Below, piece after piece: positions 30,475 to 40,227 of a stretch of DNA of 64,000 nucleotides. A model generated the notes under the pieces. The model was not told where the DNA came from. It worked only from the letters and a program-made list of their open reading frames with translations, and made no database searches. The translations under genes and the position numbers were made by a program. The stretch is from SVTX01 sp045585895. GTDB taxonomy: Bacteria > Bacillota > Clostridia > Oscillospirales > CAG-272. The number at the start of each line of letters is the position of its first letter. Within the stretch, counting starts at the first letter, position 1. The stretch is taken from assembly GCA_045585895.1 (NCBI GenBank), contig JAZMZI010000051.1:1-64000 (forward strand), in the 5' to 3' direction.

Positions 30475-32034
30475 ATGATCTTAGATTACATAATTCTCGC
30501 CATATACGCCGCGGCAATGGTAGGCGTGGCAATATACACCCACAACCGCTCGGGATCGGTCAACGACTTTCTGCTTGCGGGCAAAAAGGGACTCAACGGC
30601 TGGATGACAGCCTTCGCATACGGCACCACCTACTTTTCGGCAGTTATCTTTATCGGTTACGCGGGTCAGTTCGGCAAGCAATTCGGTCTTGCTTCGATCT
30701 GGATAGGCATCGGCAACGCTATTATCGGTACTCTTTTCGCTTGGCTGGTTTTGGCTAAGAGAACGAAAAATATGACCCGCCGTCTCGAGGCGAAAACCAT
30801 GCCCGAGTTTTTTGAAAAGAGATACGGCAGCAAAAATCTTAAATTGGTTACTGCCGTTATAATCTTCATTTTCCTCATTCCCTACTCCGCTTCGGTCTAC
30901 AACGGACTCAGCGCCCTTTTCGAGACGGTCTTCGGAATCGACGGCTGGATGGTGATGATAGCGCTTGCGGCTCTCACCGCGCTCTACCTCTTCTTCGGCG
31001 GCTATTTCGCTACCGCCCTCTCGGATTTCATTCAGGGAATCATTATGATAATCGGCGTGGCTCTTATGGTCTTCTGCTTTATGAACCACGAAAACGTAAG
31101 CTGGAATATATCCGAGCTTGTAAACGATAACAACCTTACCTGGTTCACCTTCGGCAACGATAACGCTTCGGGAATCTACGGCACGACGGTCTCGCTTATC
31201 TCGCTGACCCTTCTTACCTCTCTCGGCGTTTGGGCGCTCCCCCAGACTATTCACAAATACTACGCCATCAGAGACAAGAAGGCTATAAAGCAGGGCATCA
31301 TCGTCAGCACCGCTTTTGCACTCATCATCGGTGCGGCGGCTTATTTCACGGGTGCTCTCAGCCTGTTCTTCGGCGAAGAGCTTGCCGAGGCGGGTGTTTC
31401 CAATAACTATTCCCTTATAATCCCCACGATGCTCAAGGTAGTTATCCCCACGGGACTTATGGGAGTTATCGCGGTGCTTATCCTCTCCGCAAGTATGTCC
31501 ACACTTTCGTCGGTATCGCTTGCAAGTGCGTCGGTCATTGCCGTTGACCTTTACAAGGGCGCGGTCAACAAGAAGGCAAGCGATAAAAAGACCAACACCG
31601 TTATGAGAATTCTTTGCCTCGTATTCGTGGCTATTTCGGTAATTCTCGCAATTCTCAACGAGGAATTCGGCATCGCCGCTATCGCTTATATGATGGGACT
31701 TAGCTGGGGAACGCTTGCGGGCTGCTTTATGGGTCCTTACGTTCTCGGCGTGCTCTGGAAAAGAGTTACCAAGAGCGCGGCGTGGGCTTCGGTCATCAGC
31801 TCACTCATATTGACCGCGACTCTTATAGTCGTGCTCGGCTTTGACAAAAACGGTTGGAGCTGCGATTTCGGTACCGCTCTCCAAAGCGGCGTCGGCTGCT
31901 CTCCCCTCATCGGCGTTATCTGTATGATATTCTCTCTGATAATAACCGTTGCCGTTACCCTCTTTACCAAGAAGCCATCCGACGAAATACTTTACAATGC
32001 ATTTGATAAGCCCATTGAGAATGAAATAAAATAA
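30475..32034 (+). CDS. sodium:solute symporter (SSS family)
   Basis: 519 aa with about 13 membrane segments. LAIYAAAMVGVAIYTHNRSGSVNDFLLAGKKG near the N-terminus and GYAGQFGKQFG are typical of PutP-like Na+ symporters. AAGGAG precedes the ATG; an upstream in-frame ATG lacks one. As first structural gene of an arylacetate/aromatic amino acid locus it probably imports an aromatic acid or amino acid (inference from neighbours and leader). Next gene starts 19 bp downstream. Confidence 0.88.
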   Translation: MILDYIILAIYAAAMVGVAIYTHNRSGSVNDFLLAGKKGLNGWMTAFAYGTTYFSAVIFIGYAGQFGKQFGLASIWIGIGNAIIGTLFAWLVLAKRTKNMTRRLEAKTMPEFFEKRYGSKNLKLVTAVIIFIFLIPYSASVYNGLSALFETVFGIDGWMVMIALAALTALYLFFGGYFATALSDFIQGIIMIIGVALMVFCFMNHENVSWNISELVNDNNLTWFTFGNDNASGIYGTTVSLISLTLLTSLGVWALPQTIHKYYAIRDKKAIKQGIIVSTAFALIIGAAAYFTGALSLFFGEELAEAGVSNNYSLIIPTMLKVVIPTGLMGVIAVLILSASMSTLSSVSLASASVIAVDLYKGAVNKKASDKKTNTVMRILCLVFVAISVILAILNEEFGIAAIAYMMGLSWGTLAGCFMGPYVLGVLWKRVTKSAAWASVISSLILTATLIVVLGFDKNGWSCDFGTALQSGVGCSPLIGVICMIFSLIITVAVTLFTKKPSDEILYNAFDKPIENEIK

Positions 32035-32053
32035 ACCAAAGAAGGAAAAAATA

Positions 32054-33355
32054 ATGATCTGGTCAAAAGAAGAGACCCTCCCCCGTGAGGAAATAGAAAA
32101 AATACAGCTTGAACGCTTGCAGGAGACCGTAAACCGAGTTTACGCAAACGTAGAGCCTTACAGAAAAAAGATGGACGAGGCGGGCGTGAAGCCCGAGGAT
32201 ATAAGATCCCTCGCAGACCTCAAAAAGCTCCCCTTCGTCACCAAGCAGGATATGAGAGACAACTACCCCTTCGGTCTCTTTGCAGTCCCCAAGGATAAGC
32301 TCGTGAGAATTCACGCCTCCAGCGGTACTACGGGCAAGCCCACCGTTGTCGGCTACACTCAGGGCGACCTTGAGACCTGGACGGAATGTGTTTCGCGTAT
32401 CGCTTGCATGGGCGGCGCGACCGAAAAGGACGTAGCGCAGATCTGCTTCGGCTACGGTATGTTTACGGGTGCGCTCGGACTTCACTACGGTCTTGAAAAT
32501 ATAGGCGCGGCTATCGTCCCCTCCTCCACGGGCAACTCCGAAAAGCAGATAATGTATATGCAGGACTTCGAGACCTCGCTCTTAGTTGCAACTCCCTCTT
32601 ACGCGCTTCGCTTGGCGGAGGTCGCAAGAGAGATGGGCATCGACCCCGCAAAGGATCTTAAGGTCAAGATAGCTCTCGTCGGAAGTGAGCTTCTCACCGA
32701 CGCTATGCGCGAAGAAATGCACAAATATTGGGGCGAGGATATTAAGATAACCTCCAACTACGGTATGAGCGAGCTTATGGGCCCCGGTGTTTCGGGTGAG
32801 TGTCTTGAGGTTTGCGGCATGCACATCAACGAGGACTTCTTCATCCCCGAAATAATCGATCCCGCAACGGGCGAGGTCCTTCCCGCAGGCGAACAGGGCG
32901 AGCTTGTTATCACCTGCATCAAGAAGGAAGGAATTCCGCTTATCCGTTACAGAACGAAGGATATTACAAGACTCTTCTACGAGAAGTGCAAGTGCGGCAG
33001 AACCTTCTGCCGTATGGAAAACCTCTCGGGAAGAAGCGACGATATGCTGAAGATCCGCGGAGTAAACGTATTCCCCAGCCAGATCGAAGAGGTCATCCTC
33101 AGCATCGAGGAGCTTGGTCCTCACTACGAGATAGTGCTTGAACGCGAAGGATATCTCGATAAGCTTACGGTGAAAGTCGAGCTTGCGCAGATCACCGACT
33201 CCTTCGCAACTCTTGAAAGAATTTCCAAGACTCTCAAGAATAAGCTTAAAATAATGCTGGGTCTCGACGCGAAGATAATGCTTGAATCCCCCAATACCCT
33301 CCAGAGATTCGAGGGCAAGGCAAAGAGAGTAAAAGACCTCAGAAACATTAAATAA
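32054..33355 (+). CDS. paaK: phenylacetate-CoA ligase (AMP-forming), copy 1
   Basis: 433 aa adenylate-forming enzyme converting an arylacetate to its CoA thioester with ATP. IHASSGTTGKPTVVGYT is the P-loop (about residue 90), SNYGMSELMGPGVSGEC the aryl-binding/YxxTE region and IPLIRYRTKDIT plus GRSDDMLKIRGVNVFPSQIEE the hinge and C-terminal motifs. Paired with IorAB and a second PaaK, it would supply aryl-acetyl-CoA for reductive carboxylation or remove it in the reverse direction. Confidence 0.93.
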   Translation: MIWSKEETLPREEIEKIQLERLQETVNRVYANVEPYRKKMDEAGVKPEDIRSLADLKKLPFVTKQDMRDNYPFGLFAVPKDKLVRIHASSGTTGKPTVVGYTQGDLETWTECVSRIACMGGATEKDVAQICFGYGMFTGALGLHYGLENIGAAIVPSSTGNSEKQIMYMQDFETSLLVATPSYALRLAEVAREMGIDPAKDLKVKIALVGSELLTDAMREEMHKYWGEDIKITSNYGMSELMGPGVSGECLEVCGMHINEDFFIPEIIDPATGEVLPAGEQGELVITCIKKEGIPLIRYRTKDITRLFYEKCKCGRTFCRMENLSGRSDDMLKIRGVNVFPSQIEEVILSIEELGPHYEIVLEREGYLDKLTVKVELAQITDSFATLERISKTLKNKLKIMLGLDAKIMLESPNTLQRFEGKAKRVKDLRNIK

Positions 33356-33377
33356 TCCCCGAAAGGAACTACATAAA

Positions 33378-35120
33378 ATGGCAAACAAAACAATAATGCT
33401 GGGCAACGAAGCAATTGCAAGAGGCGCATACGAGGCAGGCGTTAAGGTCTCCAGCGCGTATCCCGGAACCCCCAGCACCGAGATAAGCGAGTATCTCGCA
33501 AAATACGACGAGGTCTACACGGAATGGGCGCCCAATGAAAAGGTAGCGGCTGAGGTGGCGATCGGTGCATCTATCGCGGGCGTGAGATCTATGGCTTGCA
33601 TGAAGCACGTCGGTCTCAACGTGGCAAGTGACCCTCTCTACACCTTCGCATACACAGGCGTTAACGGCGGTTCGGTCATCATCGTTGCCGACGACCCCGG
33701 TATGGCAAGCTCGCAGAACGAGCAGGACACCAGAATGATCGCCCGCGCGGCTCACGTTCCGGTGCTTGAGCCCTCCGACAGCCAGGAAGCAAAGGATTTC
33801 GTTAAGTACGGATACGAGCTCAGCGAGGAATACGACACACCCGTGATCCTCCGCACTACCACGAAGCTTGCTCACTCCCAGAGTGCAGTCGAGCTTTGCG
33901 ACAGAGCCCCGGTAGCCGACAAAGAATACACCCGTCAGGTGCCCAAGTACGTTATGATGCCCGCAAGCGCTATCGGCAGACATATCGCAGTCGAGGCAAG
34001 AGAAAACAGAATGGCGGCTGACGCGGCGACCTTCCCCGTAAACAAGCTTGAAATAAACGACAAAAAACTCGGTTTTATCACCTGCGGTATCGCTTATCAG
34101 TATGTTAAGGAAGCGTTCCCCACGGCAAGCGTGCTGAAGTTCGGTCTTGTCAATCCTCTTTCCAAGAAGCTGGTCGACGATTTTATGGCTGAGGTTGAAA
34201 ACGTTTACGTTTTCGAGGAGCTTGAATCGGTGATCGAAGATCAGGTTCGAGCTTGGGGCTATAATAACGTAAAGGGTAAGGACGTATTTACCCGTCAGGG
34301 AGAATACAGCGTTAACCTTCTCAAAAAAGTTATTCTCGGTGAGAGTGACGCCGTTTTCGAAAAGCAGGACGCTCCCGCTCGTCCTCCCATTCTCTGCCCC
34401 GGTTGCCCTCACAGAAGCGTTTACTCCGTGCTTAATAAGCTTAAGATCCACGCGGCGGGCGACATCGGCTGCTACACCCTCGGTGCGGTCGCTCCTTTGA
34501 GTGTTGTCGACACCACCATCTGCATGGGTGCCAGCATTTCCTCCCTCCACGGTATGGAAAAGGCGAAAGGCAAGGACTACGTCAAGAACTGGGTTGCCGT
34601 TATCGGTGACTCCACCTTCCTCCACACGGGTGTCAACTCGCTTATGAATATGGTCTACAACAAGGCGACGGGCACGGTCATGATACTCGACAACCGCACC
34701 ACGGGTATGACGGGACATCAAGATCACGCCGCTACGGGTAAGACCTTAAAGGGCGAGGAGACCAATGCCGTCGATCTTGTAGAGCTTTGTCACGCGGTTG
34801 GAGTTAAGAATGTGATAGAGGTCAACGCATTTGACGTTGAGGGACTTACCAAGGTCGTTAAGGAAAGCGTTGCAAGCGATGAATTGACGGTCATTATCAC
34901 CAAGTCGCCCTGCGTTCTCTTGAAGGGTCAGAAATTCCCCAACAAGTGCGTAGCCGACCCCGAAAAGTGCCGCAAGTGCGGTATGTGCTTGAAGATAGGC
35001 TGCCCCGCGATCACAAAGCAGGCTGACGGCACCATCAAGATCGACGAAACTATGTGCAACGGTTGCGGTCTTTGCAAGAGCTATTGCAAATTCGGCGCTA
35101 TTGAAACCGCAGCGAAGTGA
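33378..35120 (+). CDS. iorA: indolepyruvate ferredoxin oxidoreductase, alpha subunit
   Basis: 580 aa. Interconverts arylpyruvate + CoA + ferredoxin(ox) with aryl-acetyl-CoA + CO2. N-terminal pyrimidine-binding part (GAYEAGVKVSSAYPGTPSTEISEYL), TPP-binding part (CPGCPHRSVYSVL, AAGDIGCYTLGAV, VIGDSTFLHTGVNSLMNMVYN) and a C-terminal pair of clusters (CRKCGMCLKIGCPAI and CNGCGLCKSYCKFGAIE) are all present. Its partner iorB starts 9 bp downstream. Confidence 0.96.
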   Translation: MANKTIMLGNEAIARGAYEAGVKVSSAYPGTPSTEISEYLAKYDEVYTEWAPNEKVAAEVAIGASIAGVRSMACMKHVGLNVASDPLYTFAYTGVNGGSVIIVADDPGMASSQNEQDTRMIARAAHVPVLEPSDSQEAKDFVKYGYELSEEYDTPVILRTTTKLAHSQSAVELCDRAPVADKEYTRQVPKYVMMPASAIGRHIAVEARENRMAADAATFPVNKLEINDKKLGFITCGIAYQYVKEAFPTASVLKFGLVNPLSKKLVDDFMAEVENVYVFEELESVIEDQVRAWGYNNVKGKDVFTRQGEYSVNLLKKVILGESDAVFEKQDAPARPPILCPGCPHRSVYSVLNKLKIHAAGDIGCYTLGAVAPLSVVDTTICMGASISSLHGMEKAKGKDYVKNWVAVIGDSTFLHTGVNSLMNMVYNKATGTVMILDNRTTGMTGHQDHAATGKTLKGEETNAVDLVELCHAVGVKNVIEVNAFDVEGLTKVVKESVASDELTVIITKSPCVLLKGQKFPNKCVADPEKCRKCGMCLKIGCPAITKQADGTIKIDETMCNGCGLCKSYCKFGAIETAAK

Positions 35121-35129
35121 GGTAATACA

Positions 35130-35696
35130 ATGACTAAAAATATAATGATAGTAGGAGTTGGCGGTCAGGGCACGCTCCTTACAAGCAGAATAATCGGTAA
35201 GACCGCACTTGAACAGGGTCTCGACGTAAAAATTTCCGAGGTCCACGGTATGGCTCAAAGAGGCGGCAGCGTAGTAACCTTCGTCCGCTTCGGTGAAAAG
35301 GTTTTCGAGCCCGTTGTCGAAGAGGGTCAGGCAGATGTTATCATCGCTTTCGAGCGTCTCGAGGCTCTCAGATACTCTCACTTTTTGAAGAAGGACGGAA
35401 TTTTGGTAGTTAACGATTGCCGAATCGACCCTATGACCGTCGTTATCGGAGCTAAGACCTACCCCGAAAACATCATTGAGGGTCTTGAAGAAACTCACAA
35501 GGTCATTTCCATCGACGGAATGGCTATCGCTAAAGAGCTTGGCAACAGCAAGGTTCTTAACTCCGTAGTTCTCGGCTTTGCCGCAAAGCACGTAGGATTT
35601 GACGAGGAAAACTGGCTTTCAGTAATCGAAAAGACGGTCCCCGCAAAGACAATAGACATCAACAAGGAAGCCTTCAAGAGAGGATATGAAGCGTAA
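35130..35696 (+). CDS. iorB: indolepyruvate ferredoxin oxidoreductase, beta subunit
   Basis: 188 aa gamma-domain subunit of the 2-oxoacid:ferredoxin oxidoreductase. MIVGVGGQGTLLTSRIIGKTALEQG and VHGMAQRGGSVVTFVRFG are diagnostic. Completes the heterodimer with IorA. GAGGTAA precedes the ATG. Confidence 0.95.
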   Translation: MTKNIMIVGVGGQGTLLTSRIIGKTALEQGLDVKISEVHGMAQRGGSVVTFVRFGEKVFEPVVEEGQADVIIAFERLEALRYSHFLKKDGILVVNDCRIDPMTVVIGAKTYPENIIEGLEETHKVISIDGMAIAKELGNSKVLNSVVLGFAAKHVGFDEENWLSVIEKTVPAKTIDINKEAFKRGYEA

Positions 35697-35717
35697 TTCA
35701 CACAAAGGGGAAAACAT

Positions 35718-37016
35718 ATGATCTGGAATGAAACCAAAGAATGCATGAGCCGCGACGAAATGAGCGTGGTTCAAAGCGCAAGGCTTGTAAAATTGGTCGA
35801 CTACGTTTACCATAACGTAGAATTCTACCGCAAAAAAATGCAGAAGGTTGGACTTATGCCCGGTGACATCAAGAGCATCGAGGATATAGTCAAGCTTCCC
35901 TTCACCACCAAGGACGACCTCAGAGATAACTACCCCTTCGGTCTTTTCGCAGTTCCCAACTCTCAGATAGTCAGGATCCACGCATCCAGCGGCACCACGG
36001 GTAAGGCGACGGTCGTAGGCTACACTCGCCACGATCTTGACGTTTGGGCAGAATGCGTTGCCCGTTGCTTTGCTATGGCGGGCGTTGATAAAAACGATAT
36101 TATTCAGATAGCTTACGGCTACGGACTTTTCACGGGCGGTCTCGGCGCTCACGGCGGTGCTGAAAAAATTGGTGCAACGGTCGTTCCCATGAGCGTCGGT
36201 AACTCCAAGAAGCTGACCACTATGATGGTAGACTTCGGCGCCACCGCTATTGCCTGCACCCCCTCCTATCTGCTTCACATCTCCGAGGTGCTGGAGGCGG
36301 AAGGCCTTATAGATCAGATAAAGCTGAAATCCGCGATCTGCGGCGCTGAGCCTTGGACCGAAAAAATGAGACAGGAGATCGAAGCAAGGCTTCACCTCAA
36401 AGCGTTCGACATCTACGGTCTCAGCGAGGTAATGGGTCCCGGTGTGGCTTGCGACTGTGAGTTCCACAAGGGTCTCCACGTTTGCGAAGACCACTTCTAC
36501 CCCGAAGTCCTCAACAGCGCAACTCTCACTCCCGTTGCCGACGGCGAGACGGGCGAGCTTGCCTTCACTACTCTCACCAAGGAAGGAATTCCGCTCATCC
36601 GTTACAGAACGAAGGATCTTACCAGCATCGACCATTCGGTTTGCGAGTGCGGCAGAACCAGCGCGCGCATCTCACGTTTCAAGGGACGCGTGGACGATAT
36701 GCTTATTATCCGCGGAGTCAACGTATTCCCCAGTCAGGTCGAGGCGGCTCTTATCGACGTTGAAGAGGTCACTCCTCACTATATGATGATAGTAGACAGA
36801 GTTAATAACCTTGATACACTTGAGATTCAGGTTGAGATCGATCAGAAGTTCTACACCGACGAGGTAAGAGCTATCGAGGCGCTCAACAAGAAGATCGCCC
36901 ACATAATTCAGCAGGCTCTCGGCATAAACGCCAAGATCAAGATAGTCGAGCCTCAGACTCTCGTGCGAAGCGAGGGCAAGGCTGTTCACGTTATAGACAA
37001 GCGTAAATTGGTATAA
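35718..37016 (+). CDS. paaK: phenylacetate-CoA ligase (AMP-forming), copy 2
   Basis: 432 aa, clearly homologous to copy 1 (IRIHASSGTTGKATVVGYT-type P-loop, YGLSEVMGPGVACDCE, GRVDDMLIIRGVNVFPSQVE) but divergent in the substrate pocket region. Two ligases flanking iorAB may serve different arylacetates, such as phenylacetate/hydroxyphenylacetate versus indoleacetate (inference). Confidence 0.93.
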   Translation: MIWNETKECMSRDEMSVVQSARLVKLVDYVYHNVEFYRKKMQKVGLMPGDIKSIEDIVKLPFTTKDDLRDNYPFGLFAVPNSQIVRIHASSGTTGKATVVGYTRHDLDVWAECVARCFAMAGVDKNDIIQIAYGYGLFTGGLGAHGGAEKIGATVVPMSVGNSKKLTTMMVDFGATAIACTPSYLLHISEVLEAEGLIDQIKLKSAICGAEPWTEKMRQEIEARLHLKAFDIYGLSEVMGPGVACDCEFHKGLHVCEDHFYPEVLNSATLTPVADGETGELAFTTLTKEGIPLIRYRTKDLTSIDHSVCECGRTSARISRFKGRVDDMLIIRGVNVFPSQVEAALIDVEEVTPHYMMIVDRVNNLDTLEIQVEIDQKFYTDEVRAIEALNKKIAHIIQQALGINAKIKIVEPQTLVRSEGKAVHVIDKRKLV

Positions 37017-37034
37017 TATTTAAGGAGGCTTATT

Positions 37035-37463
37035 ATGTTTGCAAAACAGTTAACGGTATTTATCGAAAACAGAACGGGCAGACTCTGCGAGGTGCTGGGC
37101 GTACTGAAGCAGAACGAAGTCAACATTCTCTCTTTGAGCCTTGCCGACACTACCGAGTTCGGTCTGCTCCGTCTTATAGTCGACCGTCCCGAGGTCGGTA
37201 AGGAAAAGCTTGCGGAACAAGGTTTTTCCTCCCTTCTCTCCGACGTTTCGATCATCAAGATCCCCCACAAGGTAGGAAGCCTTCAAGCGTTGCTTGAGGC
37301 TATTGACGAAAGCGGTGTAAATATCGAGTATATGTACGGTCTTTCGGTTGACGGAGACGATGCGTACGTTGTGCTTAAGACCAACGACGTCGTAAAGGTC
37401 GACGCTATTCTCAACGCTCATAATATCGAGACCGTTGCTTGCGATCATATCGCACAGAAGTAA
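37035..37463 (+). CDS. tandem ACT-domain protein
   Basis: 142 aa made of two ACT-like halves (QLTVFIENRTGRLCEVLGVLKQNEVNILSLS and VGSLQALLEAIDESGVNIEYMYG). ACT domains bind amino acids and regulate biosynthetic enzymes. Next to iorAB and paaK it is probably an aromatic amino acid sensor or a regulator of ligase activity (inference). AAGGAGG precedes the ATG; the amidohydrolase gene begins 2 bp after its stop. Confidence 0.87.
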   Translation: MFAKQLTVFIENRTGRLCEVLGVLKQNEVNILSLSLADTTEFGLLRLIVDRPEVGKEKLAEQGFSSLLSDVSIIKIPHKVGSLQALLEAIDESGVNIEYMYGLSVDGDDAYVVLKTNDVVKVDAILNAHNIETVACDHIAQK

Positions 37464-37465
37464 TA

Positions 37466-38278
37466 ATGATAATCGATTTTCACACCCACGTCTTTCCCGA
37501 CAAAATAGCTGAAAAAACTATCGACGCCTTATCCCGTAAGGCGTCGATACCTCCATTTTCAAACGGCACTTATGCCCGCCTCATGGAAAAAATGGAACAG
37601 GCTGGCGTAGATATCGCCGTAAATCTCCCCGTTGTAACCAACCCCGCTCAGTTTGAAAGCGTTAACCGCTTTGCGGCATCAATAAACGCTGAATTTGCCG
37701 CAAAAGAGCAAAAAATCATCTCTTTTGCGGGTATTCACCCTAATTGCGAGGATATCGAGAGAAAGATGGCAGAGATAAAGTCGCAAGGCTTTCTCGGTGT
37801 CAAGATACACCCCGATTATCAGGAGACTTTTTTTGACGACGGCAGATATATCACAATTCTTGAATGCGCCAAAGATCTTGATCTTGTCGTCACCACCCAC
37901 GCCGGATTTGACGGAGGCTATCCCGATTGTCCGATCCGTTGTACACCCGAAAGAGCAAGAAGGGTGATAGAAAAGGTGGGGCACAAAAAGCTTATTTTAG
38001 CACATCTCGGCGCTAACGAGCTTATTGATGACGTTATCGAAGAGCTTTGCGGTCTCGACGTTTATTTTGATACCGCCTACGTACTTCGTTTCGTGGGTAG
38101 AGATAGATTCATGCAAATCCTTGAAAAACACGGAGAGGACAGAATACTTTTCGCCAGCGACTCGCCTTGGAGCGATATGGCGGCTGATGCAGATATTCTG
38201 CGTTCTTACAATTTAGAAAAAGAAACCGAGGAAAAGATCTTTTGCAATAATGCAAAAACACTCCTCGGAATAGGATAA
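37466..38278 (+). CDS. amidohydrolase_2 family metal-dependent hydrolase
   Basis: 270 aa TIM-barrel. IIDFHTHVFPDKIAEK gives the HxH metal site, LGVKIHPDYQE, TTHAGFDGG and KLILAHLGA provide further His ligands, and LFASDSPW the final Asp. The family includes decarboxylases and lactone or amide hydrolases. Its role in this aromatic operon is unknown. The start ATG is the second possible one; upstream codons belong to the ACT gene. Confidence 0.87.
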   Translation: MIIDFHTHVFPDKIAEKTIDALSRKASIPPFSNGTYARLMEKMEQAGVDIAVNLPVVTNPAQFESVNRFAASINAEFAAKEQKIISFAGIHPNCEDIERKMAEIKSQGFLGVKIHPDYQETFFDDGRYITILECAKDLDLVVTTHAGFDGGYPDCPIRCTPERARRVIEKVGHKKLILAHLGANELIDDVIEELCGLDVYFDTAYVLRFVGRDRFMQILEKHGEDRILFASDSPWSDMAADADILRSYNLEKETEEKIFCNNAKTLLGIG

Positions 38279-38283
38279 AAAAT

Positions 38284-39480
38284 ATGGGAATCAATGAAAA
38301 AACACTGGCGCTTGGCTCCAAGCGCTCTATAATCAGAGAAATATTTGAATACAGCAAGACCCGCGCGGCGGAGATCGGCGCCGAAAACGTTTTCGACTTC
38401 AGCCTCGGAAACCCCAGCGTTCCCGCCCCCGCTGAGGTCAATAACACCATAAAAGAGCTGCTTGACACCGAAAGCAGTCTGCTGCTTCACGGCTACACCT
38501 CGGCACAGGGTGATGCTACCGTGCGCAAGGTGATAGCGGACAGCATTAAAGAGCGTTTCGTCGTGGATATCAGCCCCAATCTCATTTATATGACCTGCGG
38601 CGCGGCGGCTTCGCTTTCGATCTGCTTAAAGGCGGTCATTGCGGAAGGAATTGACGACGAGTGTATCGTATTCGCTCCCTTCTTCACCGAATACCGCGTA
38701 TTTATCGAAAACGCGGGCGGAAAGGTAGTCGTAAGCAAGCCCCGCGAGGGAGATCTGCAAATAGACGTTGCCGATTTTGAGAGCCGCATTACCGAAAAAA
38801 CCAAGTGCGTCATTATCAATTCGCCCAACAACCCCAGCGGCGTAGTCTACCCCGAGGAGACCGTAAAGGCAGTTTGCGAGATACTTGAAAAAAAATCGGC
38901 TGAATACGGCAGAGATATCTACCTTATCGCCGACGAGCCTTACAGAGAGCTGGTTTACACCGAGGTCAAAGTTCCCTATCTTATGAGCTACTACAAGAAT
39001 ACCTTGGTCTGCTATTCCTATTCAAAATCGCTGTCTTTGCCCGGTGAGCGTATCGGATATATCGCGGTATGCCCCGAAATGAACGACGCTCAAAGCGTCT
39101 ATCTTTCGGTATGCGGCGCGGGACGCTCTCTCGGCTACGTATGCGCCCCCAGCCTCTTCCAGCAGGTTATAGCGAAATGTCAGGGCGCTAAAGTGGATAT
39201 CGAGGTCTACCGCGAGAACCGCGATCTGCTCTACAACAGTCTTACCGAATACGGCTACGATTGCGTCAAGCCCGACGGAGCCTTCTACCTCTTCGTCAAG
39301 GCGCTTGAGGACGATGCTTACGCATTCTACGAGAAGGCAAAGGCGCACGAGATCCTCGTCGTTCCCTGCGACGACTTCGGCATTTCGGGCTACGTCAGGA
39401 TCGCGTATTGCGTCGATAAAGCAAGAGTCGAGAACGCCCTCCCCGCGTTCAAGAAGCTGGCGGAGGAATACGGCAAATAA
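38284..39480 (+). CDS. class I/II aminotransferase (probable aromatic aminotransferase)
   Basis: 398 aa PLP enzyme. FSLGNPSVPAPAEV, INSPNNPSGVVYP, LIADEPYREL and SYSKSLSLPGERIGYIA (catalytic Lys in SYSKS) are present. As last gene it could transaminate the arylpyruvate made by IorAB into Phe, Tyr or Trp, or do the reverse. Substrate assignment rests on context. Confidence 0.9.
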   Translation: MGINEKTLALGSKRSIIREIFEYSKTRAAEIGAENVFDFSLGNPSVPAPAEVNNTIKELLDTESSLLLHGYTSAQGDATVRKVIADSIKERFVVDISPNLIYMTCGAAASLSICLKAVIAEGIDDECIVFAPFFTEYRVFIENAGGKVVVSKPREGDLQIDVADFESRITEKTKCVIINSPNNPSGVVYPEETVKAVCEILEKKSAEYGRDIYLIADEPYRELVYTEVKVPYLMSYYKNTLVCYSYSKSLSLPGERIGYIAVCPEMNDAQSVYLSVCGAGRSLGYVCAPSLFQQVIAKCQGAKVDIEVYRENRDLLYNSLTEYGYDCVKPDGAFYLFVKALEDDAYAFYEKAKAHEILVVPCDDFGISGYVRIAYCVDKARVENALPAFKKLAEEYGK

Positions 39481-39488
39481 GATATGAA

Positions 39489-39515
39489 AAAAAGCGGCGA
39501 ATTCGCCGCTTTTTT
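39489..39515 (+). terminator. terminator of the aromatic operon
   Basis: Perfect palindrome AGCGGCGAA/TTCGCCGCT flanked by A and T tracts. From here to the DUF4234 gene (39516-39734) I see no gene; only AT-rich sequence with a stray TATAAT. Confidence 0.9.
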
Positions 39516-39734
39516 CATTATCTTATTCGCTATATCTGCCGGTTTCACTCCAACATTTATTATAGAACCTTATAGAATCATTTTTCATTATTTACATCTT
39601 TACGTTATCGTTATCGGTGTTGCTATTATTTGATATAATAATATGATTGACCTTGGTTTTTTGTTACGGCCGCACTTAGCGAACACAATTTGTTAACGCT
39701 ATGAAGCAGTGCCTTCTTCTATAAAGACGTTTAA

Positions 39735-40121
39735 TTAAAATTCCTCGTCAGCCGCTACTGCGTATGTAGCTGCGTCTACGTTTCTGTTGTAGTTATCGCA
39801 AATAACGATACAGTTGTAAACAGGAACGAACATAAGGATGAAGAGAACGAATGCATTCTTTGCGGGCTTGGTCGAGATACCGTTTGCGTTTGCGATCTTG
39901 ATCTGCTGAGAGTGGAACTTAATAGCCCAAACCAGCCAAAGGATTCCGCAGGTAACGAAACCGAGAAGGAGCGCGGGGATAAATCCGATGATCTTCTTTT
40001 CGCCGCAAGCTTCTGCGATCTTATTGCTGTTTTTGGACATTCTTGCAAGGGCAACGAGAGCATAAATTCCGCAGGTTATAAAGGGGAAAATCAAAAGTGC
40101 CCACCATTTTACTTTTTTCAT
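39735..40121 (-). CDS. DUF4234-like membrane protein
   Basis: 128 aa with three hydrophobic segments. WWALLIFPFITCGIYALVAL and LLGFVTCGILWLVWAI match the DUF4234 pattern of short membrane proteins with TCGI(Y/L)xL repeats. Function unknown. Monocistronic with its own promoter. Confidence 0.75.
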   Translation of the reverse strand: MKKVKWWALLIFPFITCGIYALVALARMSKNSNKIAEACGEKKIIGFIPALLLGFVTCGILWLVWAIKFHSQQIKIANANGISTKPAKNAFVLFILMFVPVYNCIVICDNYNRNVDAATYAVAADEEF

Positions 40122-40181
40122 GACAAAACTCCTTTTAAAATATTAATAATAATTTAGGAAATTACTAAATTACGTTAATTC

Positions 40182-40210
40182 ATTATACAATACATTTCGA
40201 CAAATGTCAA
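40182..40210 (-). promoter_or_regulatory. promoter of the DUF4234 gene
   Basis: Minus strand TTGACA (40205-40210), 17 bp, TATAAT (40182-40187). Confidence 0.85.
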
Positions 40211-40227
40211 TACTTTTTCTGACTTTT

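Noticed and set aside
33369..34727. Long minus-strand open frame of 452 codons
   Set aside because: It is the shadow of iorA on the opposite strand; the plus frame has full family motifs and a ribosome site.
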